Source: Clostridiaceae bacterium BL-3 (GTDB lineage Bacteria > Bacillota > Clostridia > Clostridiales > Clostridiaceae). Taken from it: 64,000 bases of DNA. A model generated the notes under the pieces. That model ran no database searches and had not been told where the DNA came from. It worked only from the letters and a program-made list of their open reading frames with translations. The stretch spans positions 806,001 to 870,000 of the forward strand of contig CADDXC010000001.1 in NCBI GenBank assembly GCA_902809985.1. The letters run 5' to 3'. A program made the translations under genes and the position numbers. The first letter of the stretch is position 1. Each line of letters opens with the position of its first letter. Positions 25,695 to 35,166 of this stretch are shown here, in pieces.

Positions 25695-25816
25695 TTTATC
25701 CAACATAAGTATAGGATTAATTTAATCAAAATGCCTATATGTGTCAGGTATCTTTTGAATTTACCTAGTGCTGTAGTAAAATATAAATAAATACTAAGTC
25801 AACAGGATGTGAAATT

Positions 25817-26542
25817 ATGCTTCAAGTTTTGATTTGTGAGGACAACGCGGCCTACAGGGAAAAATTCAAAAAGGTTGTTGAAGACATTATATTAAAGGAG
25901 AATATTGATTTGAAAATATCCCTGTGTACCGAAAATCCCATGGAAGTAATTGAATATATAAAAAGGCGGGATATTACAGGTATCTATTTTCTGGATGTGG
26001 ATTTGAAGTGCAGCATGAATGGCATAAAATTGGGTGAAAAGATAAGAGATTTTGATCCCCGGGGATTTATAATTTTTACTACAGTTCATATGGAAATGAG
26101 CTATATGGTGTTTAAATACAAGGTGGAGGCCATGGATTATGTGGCAAAAGACGAGGAGAATTTTACAGACAGAGTGAAAGACTGCCTGCTTAAAGCTTAT
26201 GGCGATTACTATAGGGAGAGTTCAAAGGACAAGTATATCTCTATAGATGAAGACTGCAGGATTATCAATATAAAATTGAAAGACATCCTTTTTATAGAAA
26301 CCAGTGCTGCAGCGCACAGGATAAGGGTTCATGAAGAAAACAGGCAGGTTGAATTTTACGGAAGTCTGAAGGATGTGCAAAAAAAGCTTACTTCCAATTT
26401 TTACAGATGCCATAAATCCTATATTGTCAACAGGGACAAGATTGCTGAAGTGGACATGAAGTCAAACAGGATAATCATGACAAATGGGGAAAAATGTTAT
26501 GTTTCCTTCAGATATAAAAGGGGGCTTAAAGGATGCTTATAA
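25817..26542 (+). CDS. LytTR-family response regulator (AgrA/ComE type)
   Basis: A 241-residue regulator. The receiver domain (1-125) has CEDNAAY, phospho-acceptor Asp in GIYFLDVDLKCSMNGI, and Thr and Lys in IIFTTVHMEMSYMVFKYKVEAMDYVAK. The C-terminal LytTR domain (about 140-240) has LFIETSAAAHRIRVHEE and NFYRCHKSYIVNRDKI. Such regulators usually answer peptide signals. It overlaps the start of a GHKL kinase gene and is followed by bacteriocin-resistance-like ABC genes. Confidence 0.9.
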   Translation: MLQVLICEDNAAYREKFKKVVEDIILKENIDLKISLCTENPMEVIEYIKRRDITGIYFLDVDLKCSMNGIKLGEKIRDFDPRGFIIFTTVHMEMSYMVFKYKVEAMDYVAKDEENFTDRVKDCLLKAYGDYYRESSKDKYISIDEDCRIINIKLKDILFIETSAAAHRIRVHEENRQVEFYGSLKDVQKKLTSNFYRCHKSYIVNRDKIAEVDMKSNRIIMTNGEKCYVSFRYKRGLKGCL

Positions 26543-27889
26543 AAGAATTCCACTTAAGTAAACTTTTCACGGAGCTTGTGCTTCCTCCTATTACCTGTCA
26601 GTATATTGTGCTGTATTTCAATATGGATTCTGTCTGGATACAAAACAGACTTTCGCAAAGCTAAAAAACATTTTTTAACTTCTTATCTAATAGGAATGGT
26701 ACTTCAAACAGGCTCCTATGTCATAGTGTTTCCATTGTTTATTGCTGTGACAATAGCTGAATTAAAAAACAGTAAAAATATGATGGATACTTTGAAAGTG
26801 CTCATGGCTATATTTTCCATATACTTTATAGAAGTCATGCTCAAAGCCCTTAACGGGGCTTATTTTTACTGGAAAAGCAGTTCCTATATAATAAATTATG
26901 CAATGGTGTATGCAGTAGTACTTGCAGGTGTGTTTTTAATATCCCTACTCAAGAATACTGTTTTTAAGGGCAGAAACAGATACACGAAAGATTCACTTTG
27001 GAGAGCAAGGCTCAGATTGATATTTGCTCTGAGCATACCCATAATGGTGAGTATAAGGCTCATATACCCCTACGTGAATTCCAGAAGTTACGGCGGCTTT
27101 TCCTTTGTAATAGACTGGTATATACCCATTGTGATACCTCTCTTTTCAATTGTGCTCATACTTTTCATAATATATAACTATGAAAAGAGCATAGGCATAC
27201 AGCTGGAATTAAAAAGGGAAGCTGAAGAAAGGCATCGTCTGGAGGAATATGCCTCTGTAGTGGAAGAAATGTACGGACAGACGAGAAAGTTCAAGCACGA
27301 CTATAAAAATATGCTCCTGCCCCTTAAATGGTATATAGACAGTGGAGATACAAAAGGAATTAAGAAATTTTTTTATGAAAATGTTATGCATATGGATGAC
27401 CATATAAATTGGAGCAGTACGAATATAGACAAACTTAGGTATATCAGGATTTCAGCTTTGAAAGCCCTTATATCTGCCAAACTCATAGAGGCACTTTCAA
27501 AAAATATAGAGGTGAAAGTAGAGATAGTGGAGGACATATCCAGGGCTGACATGAATATAATGGATTTGTGCAGGATAGCTGGAATACTTATGGACAATGC
27601 CCTTGAAGGCGCAGGGAAATGTGACACGCCCCGGATGTATTTTTGTGCCTTCAACAAAGGGTCTTATGTGGTTTTGGTTTTTAAAAACAATTTCAAAGGT
27701 GAAAGGCCCGTGATTCATAAAATATGGGAGAAAGGTTTTTCTACTAAAGGAGAGGACAGAGGCCTGGGGCTTTACACGGCAAAGAATATAATAGAGAAAA
27801 AATACAATAATGTTTTTATGAATACAAGTGCTGAAGACAGTGAATTTATCCAGGAATTATGGATTAAGGATACAACTTCACCAACGTAA
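26533..27889 (+). pseudogene. GHKL sensor histidine kinase (AgrC-like), probable N-terminal frameshift
   Basis: The best start is ATG 26533, overlapping the regulator's stop codon and preceded by AAAGG. It opens MLIKEFHLSKLFTEL but stops near 26660 in that frame. The kinase continues in the next frame from about 26576 (LLLPVSILCCISIWILSG), which by itself has only a TTG with no ribosome binding site. Joined, they give about 452 residues: six or so membrane segments, then TRKFKHDYKNMLLPLKWY (phospho-His region), MDLCRIAGILMDNALEGA (N box) and EDRGLGLYTAKNIIE (G box). The catalytic domain is intact, so the lesion is recent or a sequence error. Confidence 0.7.
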
Positions 27890-27990
27890 AATTTTTATTC
27901 ATTGCCGTAATAATCAGTATGCTTTTATGAATCCACAGCGGCTGATTTGGAAATATAGATAAAATTGAATATGATATCTGTTAATATTTA

Positions 27991-28041
27991 AACCGGAAGC
28001 TCAAGGGTATTGATATCTTGAAAGTTTCCGGTTTTATTTTT
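27991..28041 (+). terminator. Strong terminator between the kinase and ABC genes
   Basis: AAACCGGAA (27991-27999) pairs with TTCCGGTTT (28027-28035), with an inner CAAG/CTTG stem, followed by TATTTTTT. Confidence 0.85.
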
Positions 28042-28060
28042 TAAATCAGGAGGGAAAAGC

Positions 28061-28975
28061 ATGGAACCTATTTTGGAAGTTAGAAATCTGAACAAATTCT
28101 ATAAAAGCAAACAGGTACTTAAAAATATCAGCATTAAAGTATTTAAAGGCGATATATACGGATTTATAGGTCCCAATGGGGCAGGGAAAACTACCACTAT
28201 AAAAAGCATACTGGGGCTTGTAAGTCCTTCCAGCGGGGAAATTTATATTAAAGGAAGAAATATTGTCAAAGATAAATATAAGAACCCGGGGGATATAGGT
28301 GCAATGATAGATTGTCTAAGTTTTTACAATAATCTGTCCGCCTTCAGAAATTTGAAATTGTATGCCAATGTACTGGATCTGAAAGAGGATAGGATAATGG
28401 AAGTCCTAAATATGGTACATTTTCAGGAATATAAGGACAGGAGGGTTTCAAATTATTCCATGGGTATGAAACAGAGGCTTGCGGTGGCCAGGGCATTTCT
28501 ATCCAAACCTGAAATTGTTATATTGGATGAACCCACCAATGGTCTTGACCCGGAAGGTGTAAGGGATATGAGGAACCTGGTAGAAAAGCTTTCAAAAGAC
28601 GAGAAAGTTACTTTTATATACTGTTCTCACATTTTAAATGAAGTGCAGAATCTGTGCAGCAGGGTGGCAGTCATAAATAAAGGCTCAATTCTGGCAGAGG
28701 GCTGCGTGGATGAACTTTTGAACGCTGACAGGGAAAGGTACAGCATATTTACGGGTGAAGCGAAAAAATTGAAAAAGGTGTTAAAGGACTATTGCCTGGA
28801 AATGCATGATATTGAAGGTGGAGTTTCCATAGAAATAAACAGGGGGGATTTCAAATTGATAAATAAAGTTATGGCAGAAGAAAATGTGGAGATAAATGAT
28901 ATTGTCAAAAAAAGCACTTCTCTTGAAGAATATTTTATGGAGGAGGTTGGATACTGTGGGTATGATAAAAAATGA
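28061..28975 (+). CDS. ABC transporter ATP-binding protein (BcrA-like)
   Basis: A 304-residue ATPase of the bacitracin/lantibiotic export class. Walker A is GPNGAGKTTTIKSI, signature NYSMGMKQRLAVARA, Walker B IVILDEPTNGLDPEG, H-loop CSHILNEVQ. The last 70 residues form the short C-terminal domain of BcrA proteins. AGGAGGG precedes ATG 28061. Two ABC-2 permease genes follow, the first broken. Such sets export or exclude peptide antibiotics; the substrate is unknown. Confidence 0.92.
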   Translation: MEPILEVRNLNKFYKSKQVLKNISIKVFKGDIYGFIGPNGAGKTTTIKSILGLVSPSSGEIYIKGRNIVKDKYKNPGDIGAMIDCLSFYNNLSAFRNLKLYANVLDLKEDRIMEVLNMVHFQEYKDRRVSNYSMGMKQRLAVARAFLSKPEIVILDEPTNGLDPEGVRDMRNLVEKLSKDEKVTFIYCSHILNEVQNLCSRVAVINKGSILAEGCVDELLNADRERYSIFTGEAKKLKKVLKDYCLEMHDIEGGVSIEINRGDFKLINKVMAEENVEINDIVKKSTSLEEYFMEEVGYCGYDKK

Positions 28976-29654
28976 GCTTGTAAAATTTTTTGCCTCTTCC
29001 AGAATATTTATTTATGGAGGCGCAATACTTCTATTTATACTTGCTGACAATATTGTATTTTAAGATAATTCCCCAAAGGATATGCTTTATTGCGGTTTTT
29101 TAAAATCCAATTTGGAAACCCAGATTTTTGTTATACCTATAATTCTGGCACCGGTGGTTTCGGATATATTTACACAGGACTACAGAAGCGGCTGCATGAA
29201 ATTTTTTCTGCTCTACAAGAACAGAAAAGAGGTGTTTGCAGCAAAGGCGGCGGCACTTGTTTTTATAACAGAAAGCATGCTACTGCTTGTCTTTGCAGTT
29301 TTGACAACTATCTATTTGTGCAGAAATGGTGGGCAGGTTTATGGCTGGAAAGCGGAGCTTTTGAAGGAAGCAGCTTTATTTACTGCAGCCCTGGTACCTG
29401 TGCTTCTCATATATGCCATGATCTGCATACTCTTTAAAAACAGTGGAATAATATGTATCCTGGTATTTTTGCTGGTTATAATGTCCGACTTTATTCCCAG
29501 GGTCCTGGGAGATGTAACTCCCAGAAGATTTTTGTGGGAGTGGGTTTTAAATAATAGGTATCACAGCTCCGATATTGTACTGTTTCTGGCATATTCAATT
29601 TTTTTCGCCTTTATGGATATAAGGCTGTTTGTAAGAAAGGAGATTTTATGTTGA
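28956..29654 (+). pseudogene. ABC-2 permease with in-frame stop codon
   Basis: A permease of about 230 residues would start at GTG 28956, eight nt after AGGAGG, inside the end of the ATPase gene. It reads MIKNELVKFFASSRIFIYGG and one membrane helix, then hits TAA at 29061-29063. The same frame continues (DMLYCGFLKSNLE, later five hydrophobic segments) to 29654. Only a shortened protein from ATG 29082 could be made, without a good ribosome binding site. Nonsense mutation or sequence error. Confidence 0.75.
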
Positions 29655-30454
29655 CCTGGAAATTTTTTAAAAACGAGATAATAAAGATTGTGCGTTCTCA
29701 AAAGACATGCATACTGCTGGTATTTGTGCTGTTTATGATTGGGGCCATATGTTACATGATGCACATTGAAAGACTGAATATAATAAACGGTGTTCCTAAA
29801 ACGAGAAACTACAGCATGCAGCTTAAAATGGAAATATTGAATGTGAACAGTGTAATATTTTTAAAGCTGTTCAGCACTGAATTTGTATTCAGGACAGTAG
29901 TACCCTATTTTGTGTTTTTTATGGTAGTGGTTTCAGTGGAGATTTTCGGTGAAGATTTCTTCAGTGGAAATATGAAATATTTTATAAGATTATCCGGAGA
30001 AAGGGAACAGCTTTTTAAAGCCAAAGTGCTGGCTGTGATCTTGTATTCATTTTCAGTAGTGGCAGTGACTTTCCTGTTTGGTTTTGCTATAAGCTCCCTG
30101 GTATTTGCAGTGAGCTTTCACGGCTTTTTCAGGATTATGTTCATCTATCTGTCGGCAGCTGTGCCTGTGGCTTCTTTCGGCCTTATAATAGGACTTATGT
30201 CCATGTTTATAAGAAATAAGAATGTGAGCATAACAATCGGCATTGTACTTTCCATATTCCTGACTGTTTCGGACAGGCTTACGATTACAAGCAGTTTTTC
30301 ACCCATAGGTGTGCTGGGACTTATGGAGAAGTTGAGAGCGGATAATGTATCTTTGATTTCCCTGCTCATGGCAGATGCAACTTCTGCAGTTTACTTTGCA
30401 GCATTTTATTTTGCAGGCAGAAAAATTTTTAAAAAGAAAGAATTCAACTGCTGA
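29648..30454 (+). CDS. ABC-2 type permease
   Basis: A 268-residue integral membrane protein with about six hydrophobic segments (for example TCILLVFVLFMIGAICYMM and VLAVILYSFSVVAVTFLFGF). It overlaps the previous gene by 7 bp and belongs to the same export system as the ATPase at 28061. The EIFGEDFFSGNMKYFIRL segment is typical of BcrB/LanE-like permeases. If the first permease is dead, this one would have to act alone. Confidence 0.85.
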   Translation: MLTWKFFKNEIIKIVRSQKTCILLVFVLFMIGAICYMMHIERLNIINGVPKTRNYSMQLKMEILNVNSVIFLKLFSTEFVFRTVVPYFVFFMVVVSVEIFGEDFFSGNMKYFIRLSGEREQLFKAKVLAVILYSFSVVAVTFLFGFAISSLVFAVSFHGFFRIMFIYLSAAVPVASFGLIIGLMSMFIRNKNVSITIGIVLSIFLTVSDRLTITSSFSPIGVLGLMEKLRADNVSLISLLMADATSAVYFAAFYFAGRKIFKKKEFNC

Positions 30455-30512
30455 CCTTATAGAATCTTTATAATTGTCTGTTATCATCTTTGTACAGGAA
30501 AGGATGATTGAA

Positions 30513-31220
30513 ATGGATAATTTGATTTTGGAAACCAGTGATCTCTGTAAAACCTTCAAGGGGGAATATGCGGTGAAGAACATATCCCTCAAGATAAAGA
30601 AAAATTCCATCTATGGACTTCTGGGACCCAATGGGGCGGGAAAATCCACCACACTGAAGATGCTGACAGGTATGCTTCATCCCACAAGCGGGAAGATCTT
30701 ATTTGAAAACAAGTCCTGGAGCAGGAGCAATTTAAAGGATATAGGGGCACTTATTGAGTCCCCGCCTCTTTATGGAAACCTTACTGCCAGAGAAAATCTC
30801 AAGGTGAGAACTACAGTTTTGGGACTGCCGGAGAGCAGAATTGACGAAGTTCTGGGTATGGTTGACCTTGAAAATACGGGAAAAAAGAGGGCACATCAGT
30901 TTTCCATGGGTATGAAGCAGCGCCTTGGTATAGCTCTGGCCCTTATAAACCATCCGAAGCTTTTAATTCTGGACGAGCCCACCAACGGACTTGATCCTTT
31001 TGGAATACAGCAGTTAAGAGAGCTTGTAAGATCATTTCCAAAGCAGGGTATAACAGTTATACTGTCAAGTCATATACTTAGTGAAGTAGAACAGGTGGCC
31101 CGGGAAATAGGAATTATTTCAGGTGGAGTCTTGGGATATCAGGGAGATATGAAAGCAGGAGAGGATCTGGAAAAACTCTTTGTGGAAGTTGCAGGGAAAT
31201 ACAGAAGGGAGGGCGAATAG
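30513..31220 (+). CDS. Lantibiotic-protection ABC transporter ATP-binding protein (LanF/CprA-like)
   Basis: A 235-residue ATPase. Walker A is GPNGAGKSTTLKML, signature QFSMGMKQRLGIALAL, Walker B LLILDEPTNGLDPFG, H-loop SSHILSEVEQ. This length and sequence style match LanF immunity proteins such as CprA of C. difficile. Start: ATG 30513, ten nt after AGGAAAGG. Two MutE/MutG-type permeases and a two-component system follow directly, the standard layout of cationic peptide resistance loci. Confidence 0.92.
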   Translation: MDNLILETSDLCKTFKGEYAVKNISLKIKKNSIYGLLGPNGAGKSTTLKMLTGMLHPTSGKILFENKSWSRSNLKDIGALIESPPLYGNLTARENLKVRTTVLGLPESRIDEVLGMVDLENTGKKRAHQFSMGMKQRLGIALALINHPKLLILDEPTNGLDPFGIQQLRELVRSFPKQGITVILSSHILSEVEQVAREIGIISGGVLGYQGDMKAGEDLEKLFVEVAGKYRREGE

Positions 31221-31221
31221 C

Positions 31222-31971
31222 ATGACAGCATATTTTAAGTCCGAGGCTTTGAAGATAAAACACAGTTTTTCAAAAAAACTTGTTTTTCTGGCACCTGTTT
31301 TTACAATAATAGTGTCCCTTTTCCTTTCTGCAGCTTATTTCCATCAAACTGTCTATAACTGGTGGTATGTAATGATACTTCCGGGAATGATATCCATACT
31401 GTGCACCCTTGTGGCAAGACAGGACTGCAGAATGAAAAACATGGCAGTGATGCCACTGCCGGTGGATCTTAAAAAAGTGTGGATGTCAAAGATATTTTTG
31501 TGCATACTTATTATGATGGAAGCTTCAGCTGTTATTCTGGCCGGTGCTGTAGTTATCGGTAACCTCCTGGGTATAGGTATTTTCAAATTGCCTCTTTTAA
31601 ATCAGTTTGAAGGAATTTTAGTACTCGTACTCACTTTTTTGTGGCAGATTCCCCTTTACCTTTTTCTTGGAAGCAAAATAGGTATGTTCCCCACAATTAT
31701 CATAAATATGGCAGCTTATATGGTACTTGGGATATTGTGTGCAGTGAAGAGTTTGCTCTGGATGGTACCTTATGCCATTCCCGCAAGGCTCATGTGTCCC
31801 ATTTTAAAGATTCTTCCAAATGGTCTGCCGGCTGTCCCGGGAAATCAGACTTTCAGGCCGGAGCTTCTTTCAAAGGGTGTCATTTTGCCTGGAATTGCAA
31901 TTTCTCTGGTTTTGTTTTTAGTACTTGCATTTGCAACTTCAAAGTGGTATGAAAGACAGGAGGCAAAATAG
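31222..31971 (+). CDS. Lantibiotic-protection ABC permease (LanE/MutE-like)
   Basis: A 249-residue membrane protein with six hydrophobic segments and the MutE/EpiE-type start FKSEALKIKHSFSKKLVFLAP. It has the conserved WYVMILPGMISILCTLVARQD segment after the first helix pair. It begins one base after the LanF stop and ends at the base before LanG, so the three genes are one translational unit. Predicted role: with LanF and LanG, expels lantibiotics or other cationic peptides from the membrane. Confidence 0.9.
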   Translation: MTAYFKSEALKIKHSFSKKLVFLAPVFTIIVSLFLSAAYFHQTVYNWWYVMILPGMISILCTLVARQDCRMKNMAVMPLPVDLKKVWMSKIFLCILIMMEASAVILAGAVVIGNLLGIGIFKLPLLNQFEGILVLVLTFLWQIPLYLFLGSKIGMFPTIIINMAAYMVLGILCAVKSLLWMVPYAIPARLMCPILKILPNGLPAVPGNQTFRPELLSKGVILPGIAISLVLFLVLAFATSKWYERQEAK

Positions 31972-32727
31972 ATGGTTCAGTTATTTAGGCTTGTCAGGGC
32001 GGATTTCCAGAAAATAAAGAGGAGCTCTCTTTTGTGGATTCATGTTCTTGTACCATTTTTTATATCGGCGGCATTTGTGGCCTACTATTCAAATTCCACT
32101 GTAAATGCAGTTTCGAAGATATCAGGATATTTCGAAGTATTGTCCATAGGGTTTCCTCTCATAATAGGAATAGTGGCAGGTAGTGCAGCGGAGCAGGAAG
32201 CAGATGCGGGAAATTTTCAGCAGCTTTTGACGGCAGAGTACAAGACGGCCGGATTTTTAAGCAAAATAGTCATGCTTTTCTTGCTGGAGTTATTTTCCCT
32301 GTCCATTGCAGCAGGTGTTTTTGCAGCTGGAATGAAGTTTTCAAAGGTTGATAATCTCATTTCTGCAGCAATTTATGGAAAAATTGTTTTACTGCTTTTT
32401 TCAAGCATGGTATTCCTATATTTTCTCCATGTACTCTGCAGCCTGAGATTTGGCAGCGGGGCGTCCATAGGTCTTGGAATCGGGGAAAGTCTGATTTCAG
32501 CTCTGATGCTCACAGGCCTTGGAGATGGAATATGGAAGTGGATTCCCTGTGCCTTTGGAGTGAGATTTTCCTATTATTATATTGGTTTAAATGCAAATAC
32601 TGCAAATAGTGCCTATATTATAGAAGATTTTAAAAGTGGAATTTATACCTGCACTGTAATGACAATTGCTATAATTATAATAAGTGTGGTTTTCTTTCAT
32701 TCTTTTGAGGGAAGAAACGGAGATTGA
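31972..32727 (+). CDS. Lantibiotic-protection ABC permease (LanG/MutG-like)
   Basis: A 251-residue membrane protein with six hydrophobic segments. It opens LFRLVRADFQKIKRSSLLWIH, typical of MutG/EpiG permeases, and has EQEADAGNFQQLLTAEYKT between helices. It completes the LanFEG set. The response regulator follows after 17 bp, so regulation and transport genes form one operon. Confidence 0.9.
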   Translation: MVQLFRLVRADFQKIKRSSLLWIHVLVPFFISAAFVAYYSNSTVNAVSKISGYFEVLSIGFPLIIGIVAGSAAEQEADAGNFQQLLTAEYKTAGFLSKIVMLFLLELFSLSIAAGVFAAGMKFSKVDNLISAAIYGKIVLLLFSSMVFLYFLHVLCSLRFGSGASIGLGIGESLISALMLTGLGDGIWKWIPCAFGVRFSYYYIGLNANTANSAYIIEDFKSGIYTCTVMTIAIIIISVVFFHSFEGRNGD

Positions 32728-32744
32728 GCAGATGAGGTGATAAA

Positions 32745-33404
32745 ATGGCTAGGATACTGGCAATTGACGATGAAGAGGGTATTCTTGAAATTATAAAAGC
32801 TGCACTTTCCAGGGAAGGACATGAAGTTACTGCTGTCAGCAATTTTTCAAATTTTACGGTGGAAAAATGTCAGGATTACGATCTGATACTTCTGGATATA
32901 ATGATGCCGGATATGGACGGATTTACCCTCTGCAGGAAGATCCGTGATCTGGTGGATTGCCCTATTATATTTTTGACGGCGAAGACCTCTGAAGAAGACA
33001 TTATAAAGGGACTTGGACTGGGTGGAGATGATTATATTACAAAGCCTTTTGGAATTGGAGAGCTCAGATCCCGTGTGGCAGCTTATCTAAGAAGAGAGCA
33101 CAGGGAGAAACACAACAGTTTTGCCCTGGGAAAAATTAAATTTAAAATGTCCGCAAAAGAAGTTTATGTAAAAGACAAACTGGTGCCTCTGACAAAGGGC
33201 GAGTATGAAATCAGTGAATTTTTAGCACTAAACCACGGCCAGGTGTTTTCCAGGGAGAAGATATATGAGTCCGTATTTGGATTTGACGGGAAAAGCGACA
33301 GTTCTGCCGTAGTGGAGCATATAAAAAACATAAGGGCAAAGTTTGGCAGCGTTAATTGCAATCCAATAAGGACAGTCTGGGGGATTGGCTACAAATGGGT
33401 TTAA
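32745..33404 (+). CDS. OmpR-family response regulator (LanR/CprR-like)
   Basis: A 219-residue regulator. The receiver has IDDEEG acidic pocket, phospho-Asp in LILLDIMMPDMDG, Thr in IIFLTAKTSEED and Lys in DDYITKPFG. The C-terminal winged helix has LTKGEYEISEFLALNHGQVFSREKIYE and a final RTVWGIGYKWV. It overlaps the kinase start codon by 10 bp. It most likely activates the LanFEG operon when the kinase senses antimicrobial peptides, as CprR does (inference from family and context). Confidence 0.93.
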   Translation: MARILAIDDEEGILEIIKAALSREGHEVTAVSNFSNFTVEKCQDYDLILLDIMMPDMDGFTLCRKIRDLVDCPIIFLTAKTSEEDIIKGLGLGGDDYITKPFGIGELRSRVAAYLRREHREKHNSFALGKIKFKMSAKEVYVKDKLVPLTKGEYEISEFLALNHGQVFSREKIYESVFGFDGKSDSSAVVEHIKNIRAKFGSVNCNPIRTVWGIGYKWV

Positions 33405-34774
33405 AGAATAGTAAAAGCTTTAGAAGTTTATTTGTGGAATATATTATATATTTTATTTTCAGTACTTTTATACTCTTTCTGTTTGTCTTCTTTGGATTTG
33501 ATTTTATGCTGAAAGCAAATATTGTATTTCCAGCCAATTATTTTGAAAAGAAAATCCAGCAAAATGGGAATGAAATTGCAAGGGCGGAGAAGGTAACTGA
33601 AGCTCTGGTGCCTGAAGGCTGCCAGTATGGTGTTTACAGCAGGCAGGGCAAAGTTCTCTATGGAAATTTTAAAGCCGGGGAATTTCAGGAGGTCTGGAGG
33701 GATTTTAAAAACAATAAAATGAATTCAGGGAGAAATGGCTATTACAAGTTTTTTTACAGAAGTAATGAAATCTGTATTGTCAGGTATCCGCTGAGAGCGC
33801 AGTTTACAAATCTATTTCTTAGGAAATATTTTCCTGATATTGAAAATTTATTATATATTCTTGCATTCTTAATTTTTATAATGGAGGTACTTTTACTTTC
33901 TGCAAGATTTGGAAGATATTTTTCAAAAGAGATGGATATATTGATGAAAATTACAGAAAGGATAAAACAGCGGAATCTTGATTTTAGTCCCCGGCATTCA
34001 AGAATCCATGAAATTGATAGAGTTATAAACTCTTTGGATCAGATGAAAAGGGCATTGAAGGATTCACTGGAAAAACAGTGGAATATGGAAAGTGCAAGAA
34101 AAAATCAAATTTCTTCACTGGCCCATGATATAAAAACACCACTTACCATTATAAGGGGAAATGCAGAACTTATGAAAGAGAGCTGCAGTGATTCTGAGGC
34201 TATGAAATACAACCAGCATATTCTTGAAAGCGCCGGTGAAATTGAACATTATCTGGAACTGCTTATGGATATGATAAAATCGGAAAGCAGTATTGATTTT
34301 AATCCGGTTAAAATAGATACGAAAACATTTTTTAAAAAGGTGGAAAGCCAGGGGAAGGCTCTTGCAGCTAGGAGGGATCTTCAATTTGAGAACAGCAAAG
34401 GGGAAAATGTACCGGAATTTTTTCGTGGAGATGAAAATTTACTGTACAGGGCCCTTTTAAATGTTATATCAAATGCAGTTGAATATTCTCCAGAAGGTGG
34501 AAAGATTAATTTCAAACTGGAGAGAAAGGATCACAGGATAAGTTTCTCAGTTGAAGACAGTGGAAGGGGATTTTCAAAGGAGGAACTGCAGCTGGCCGGG
34601 GAACAATTTTACAGGGGTGACAGCAGCAGAAACTCAAGAGATCATTATGGAATGGGACTTTTTATTGCCAAGTCCTTTGTAAGGCTTCATAGAGGCTGTA
34701 TAAAATTATCAAATTCTAAAATTACAGGGGGAGCTCTTGTAATACTCGAGATGCCACTTGATGTACCAGAGTAA
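33395..34774 (+). CDS. Sensor histidine kinase (LanK/CprK-like)
   Basis: A 459-residue kinase with two membrane helices (about 18-42 and 148-170) around a short extracellular loop of about 100 residues, as in lantibiotic sensors. HAMP-like linker, H box SSLAHDIKTPLTIIRG, N box NVISNAVEYSPEGG, G boxes EDSGRGFSKEEL and YGMGLFIAKSF. Start: ATG 33395, overlapping the end of the regulator gene. The terminator palindrome begins in its last codons. Its 3' half is duplicated at 36740-37258. Confidence 0.92.
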   Translation: MGLKNSKSFRSLFVEYIIYFIFSTFILFLFVFFGFDFMLKANIVFPANYFEKKIQQNGNEIARAEKVTEALVPEGCQYGVYSRQGKVLYGNFKAGEFQEVWRDFKNNKMNSGRNGYYKFFYRSNEICIVRYPLRAQFTNLFLRKYFPDIENLLYILAFLIFIMEVLLLSARFGRYFSKEMDILMKITERIKQRNLDFSPRHSRIHEIDRVINSLDQMKRALKDSLEKQWNMESARKNQISSLAHDIKTPLTIIRGNAELMKESCSDSEAMKYNQHILESAGEIEHYLELLMDMIKSESSIDFNPVKIDTKTFFKKVESQGKALAARRDLQFENSKGENVPEFFRGDENLLYRALLNVISNAVEYSPEGGKINFKLERKDHRISFSVEDSGRGFSKEELQLAGEQFYRGDSSRNSRDHYGMGLFIAKSFVRLHRGCIKLSNSKITGGALVILEMPLDVPE

Positions 34775-34792
34775 AATTTTACTCTGGTTTTT
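34766..34792 (+). terminator. 22-bp perfect palindrome and T run after the kinase gene
   Basis: A perfect inverted repeat CCAGAGTAAAA/TTTTACTCTGG (34766-34787) includes the stop codon and is followed by TTTTTG. The same palindrome recurs at 36678-36699. Confidence 0.85.
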
Positions 34793-34842
34793 GTCTTCCA
34801 ATGAAAAAACGATTTCACATACAATCACATATGCCAGAATTA

Positions 34843-34871
34843 TTGACAAATATATTAAAAAAGGATATTAT
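34843..34871 (+). promoter_or_regulatory. Sigma-A promoter for the AbrB/ABC operon
   Basis: TTGACA (34843-34848), 17-bp spacer, TATTAT (34866-34871). Downstream AATCATAC repeats (ATCATACAAATCATAC) may be binding sites, perhaps for the AbrB-type protein itself. Confidence 0.65.
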
Positions 34872-34932
34872 TATAATAAATCATACAAATCATACTTATC
34901 ATACTAGAAAATAAATTTTAGGAGGAATAAAG

Positions 34933-35166
34933 ATGGCAGGACCAGAGGGAAAATATGCGTGGACAGTTAAAGTTGGAGAAAAAGGTCAGATTGTGATACC
35001 AAAAGAAGCAAGAGATGTTTTCAACATTAAACCAGGTGACACACTGATTTTGCTGGGAGATGAAGAGCAGGGAATTGCAATTCCACCTCAAAGTATGTTT
35101 TCAAAGCTTACAAAGATGATTTTTGACGGGAAACTGACCGATTCCCACAAGGAGGAGGAAAAATGA
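34933..35166 (+). CDS. AbrB/MazE-family transition-state type regulator
   Basis: A 77-residue swapped-hairpin DNA-binding protein: WTVKVGEKGQIVIPKEARDVFNIKPGDTLILLG is the AbrB motif. A short C-terminal tail ends in DSHKEEEK. AGGAGG precedes ATG 34933. Its stop codon overlaps the start of an ABC ATPase. The arrangement of a small regulator directly ahead of a YtrB-like ATPase suggests it controls that transporter. Confidence 0.9.
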   Translation: MAGPEGKYAWTVKVGEKGQIVIPKEARDVFNIKPGDTLILLGDEEQGIAIPPQSMFSKLTKMIFDGKLTDSHKEEEK

